Shown: piece by piece, positions 22,225-23,297 of the stretch | Layout of the letters: the number at the start of each line of letters is the position of its first letter | How positions within the stretch are numbered: the stretch's first letter is position 1 | Assembly (NCBI GenBank): GCA_902496345.1 | Contig: CABVAP010000025.1 | Coordinates: 1 to 23,297 of the forward strand | Reading direction: 5' to 3' | Length of the DNA: 23,297 nt | DNA from: an uncultured Eubacteriales bacterium | Lineage (GTDB): Bacteria; Bacillota; Clostridia; Lachnospirales; CAG-274 | Made by a program: the position numbers and the translations under genes | Notes under the pieces: generated by a model | Databases searched by the model: none | What the model saw: only the letters and a program-made list of their open reading frames with translations | What the model was told of the DNA's origin: nothing

Positions 22225-23214
22225 TTGAAAATTATTGAAATTGATAAAAATTCTGAAAATCAAAGACTAGATAAATTTTTACTTAAATATTTTAATAAAG
22301 CCGGAAAATCTTTTATTTACAAAATGCTTAGAAAAAAAAGAATTAAATACAATGGTGGTAAGGCATCTGGCAATGAAATTTTAAAAAGTGGTGATTTACT
22401 TCAAATGTATCTTGCCGAAGAAACGATTAATTCTTTTATGGAAGCTAAAGAAATTCAAAAAGTTGAGCAAAATTTTCAGATTGTTTATGAAGATGAGAAC
22501 ATTATTATATGCAACAAACCAGAGGGTGTTTCTGTTCAAAGGGATTCTGATAACAAAGAAAATTCCTTGAATGACCAACTTTTATATTATTTATACGAAA
22601 AAGGCGAGTATATACCTCAAAAAGATTCTGTTTTCACACCTTCTATCTGTAACAGACTTGATAGGAATACAAGTGGGATTGTCTTATTTGGGAAAAATCT
22701 AAAAGCAGTTCAGGCTTTAAATAAAATCATAAAGGAAAGAAAAATTGACAAATTTTATTTGACTATTTTAAAAGGGGTTATTGATGAAAGTGGTGTGATT
22801 GAGGCGTACCATTTGAAAAATTCGGAAAACAACAAAGTTGAAATTTTTAAAGACTACAGAGATGGTAGTAAAAAAATAATTACAAAGTACAAAAGGATTG
22901 CTGAAAACGGCGAATATTCGTTATCAGAAGTTGACCTTATAACAGGTAAAGCTCACCAGATAAGGGCTGGGTTTAAGTTTATTGGGTTTAGCATAATTGG
23001 GGACCGAAAGTATGGCGACAGGGAAGTTAATTCGTTTTTTAAAGGCAAATATGGTTTGGAAAATCAGTTTTTACATTCCTATAAAATTGTTTTTCGTGAG
23101 GGTTGTGGATTTTTTGATTATTTAGCTGGTAAGGAATTTAAGGCACCTTTATGCCCAAAAAAAGAAAAGATTGTTTTGGACTTATTTAGTGGGGTTGGAG
23201 AAATGTTTAGATAA
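22225..23214 (+). CDS. RluC/RluD-family rRNA pseudouridine synthase
   Basis: A 329-aa enzyme that converts specific uridines to pseudouridine, probably in 23S rRNA. An S4 RNA-binding domain occupies about 12-70 (RLDKFLLKYF, SFIYKMLRKKRI). The catalytic domain has VYEDENIIICNKPEGVSVQ (87-105) and ICNRLDRNTSG (141-151) with the nucleophile Asp146; Asn143 stands where many relatives have His. TGKAHQIRAGF and GDRKYGD follow. RluC versus RluD specificity cannot be told from sequence alone. The start is TTG 22225, 7 nt after AAAGGA (22212-22217). No separate promoter fits between the upstream terminator and this start. Confidence 0.9.
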   Translation: MKIIEIDKNSENQRLDKFLLKYFNKAGKSFIYKMLRKKRIKYNGGKASGNEILKSGDLLQMYLAEETINSFMEAKEIQKVEQNFQIVYEDENIIICNKPEGVSVQRDSDNKENSLNDQLLYYLYEKGEYIPQKDSVFTPSICNRLDRNTSGIVLFGKNLKAVQALNKIIKERKIDKFYLTILKGVIDESGVIEAYHLKNSENNKVEIFKDYRDGSKKIITKYKRIAENGEYSLSEVDLITGKAHQIRAGFKFIGFSIIGDRKYGDREVNSFFKGKYGLENQFLHSYKIVFREGCGFFDYLAGKEFKAPLCPKKEKIVLDLFSGVGEMFR

Positions 23215-23245
23215 ATTAGAATTTGTAGGGGTGAAGACCTTTTAA

Positions 23246-23297
23246 GACCGTGGGGCTTTGCCCCACCACCCCACTAGCTTTTTGAAAAAAGCTAGGC
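23246..23297 (+). repeat. GC-rich palindromic intergenic repeat, copy R5 (cut by window end)
   Basis: Bases 23246-23285 are identical to the reverse complement of 1-40, and 23246-23281 to 6973-7008. It contains the GTGGGGC-TTT-GCCCCAC stem, then a further 9-bp stem, CTAGCTTTT/AAAAGCTAG (23274-23295). The outer end of the unit faces into the window, so the interior of the element would continue to the right. It starts 31 bases after the pseudouridine synthase stop. Confidence 0.85.

Overview
The window is low-GC DNA (roughly one third G+C by eye) with strong AGGAGG-type ribosome binding sites, frequent TTG/GTG starts and T-ending codons. Its gene orders are classic for Firmicutes: ylxM-ffh-rpsP-khpA-rimM-trmD, rsmB-rlmN-prpC-prkC-rsgA-rpe-thiN, and secA-prfB. 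Together with a large secreted pectate lyase with Thr-rich linkers, this points to an anaerobic, plant-polysaccharide-degrading member of Clostridia (Lachnospiraceae-like). The genus cannot be fixed from sequence alone.

Layout. (1) 1-4002: an intergenic repeat, a terminator and one accessory gene on the minus strand, a 1293-aa modular secreted pectate lyase. (2) 4003-4635: a very AT-rich divergent intergenic region with a promoter on each side. (3) 4636-10396, plus strand: ylxM, ffh (SRP GTPase), rpsP, khpA, a 320-bp block of hairpin repeats, then rimM, trmD, a TtcA-like tRNA thiolase and a Xer-type tyrosine recombinase. (4) 10508-18211: a promoter and a seven-gene cluster for rRNA modification (rsmB, rlmN), the Ser/Thr phosphatase-kinase pair (prpC, prkC), ribosome assembly (rsgA), pentose phosphate (rpe) and thiamine diphosphate (thiN). 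(5) 18305-23214: promoter, secA, prfB (RF2, with a programmed +1 frameshift that splits its reading frame), a terminator and a RluC/RluD-family pseudouridine synthase. (6) 23246-23297: another copy of the repeat.

Most genes serve translation (S16, RimM, TrmD, TtcA-like, RsmB, RlmN, RsgA, RF2, pseudouridine synthase) and protein export (Ffh, SecA). The start corrections made here are: ylxM 4636, ffh 4989, rpsP 6360, rimM TTG 7346, TtcA-like 8619, xer TTG 9341, rlmN 11911, rsgA 16030, secA 18431, and prfB GTG 21047 through a frameshift.

Two things stand out beyond ordinary annotation. First, the ylxM-ffh and secA promoters share an identical 10-mer, ACGAAGTGGT. In both it lies exactly 2 nt after the -10 box, spans the predicted transcription start, and is followed at once by a short hairpin with an 8-nt loop. 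This is a candidate common control or mRNA-stability element for the two arms of protein export. Second, a family of GC-rich, modular, palindromic intergenic repeats occurs at both window ends and within two otherwise conserved operons (khpA|rimM and prkC|rsgA). Its organisation is that of a non-coding MITE-like element, and the 40-bp identity of the two end copies suggests this window is a contig broken at such repeats.
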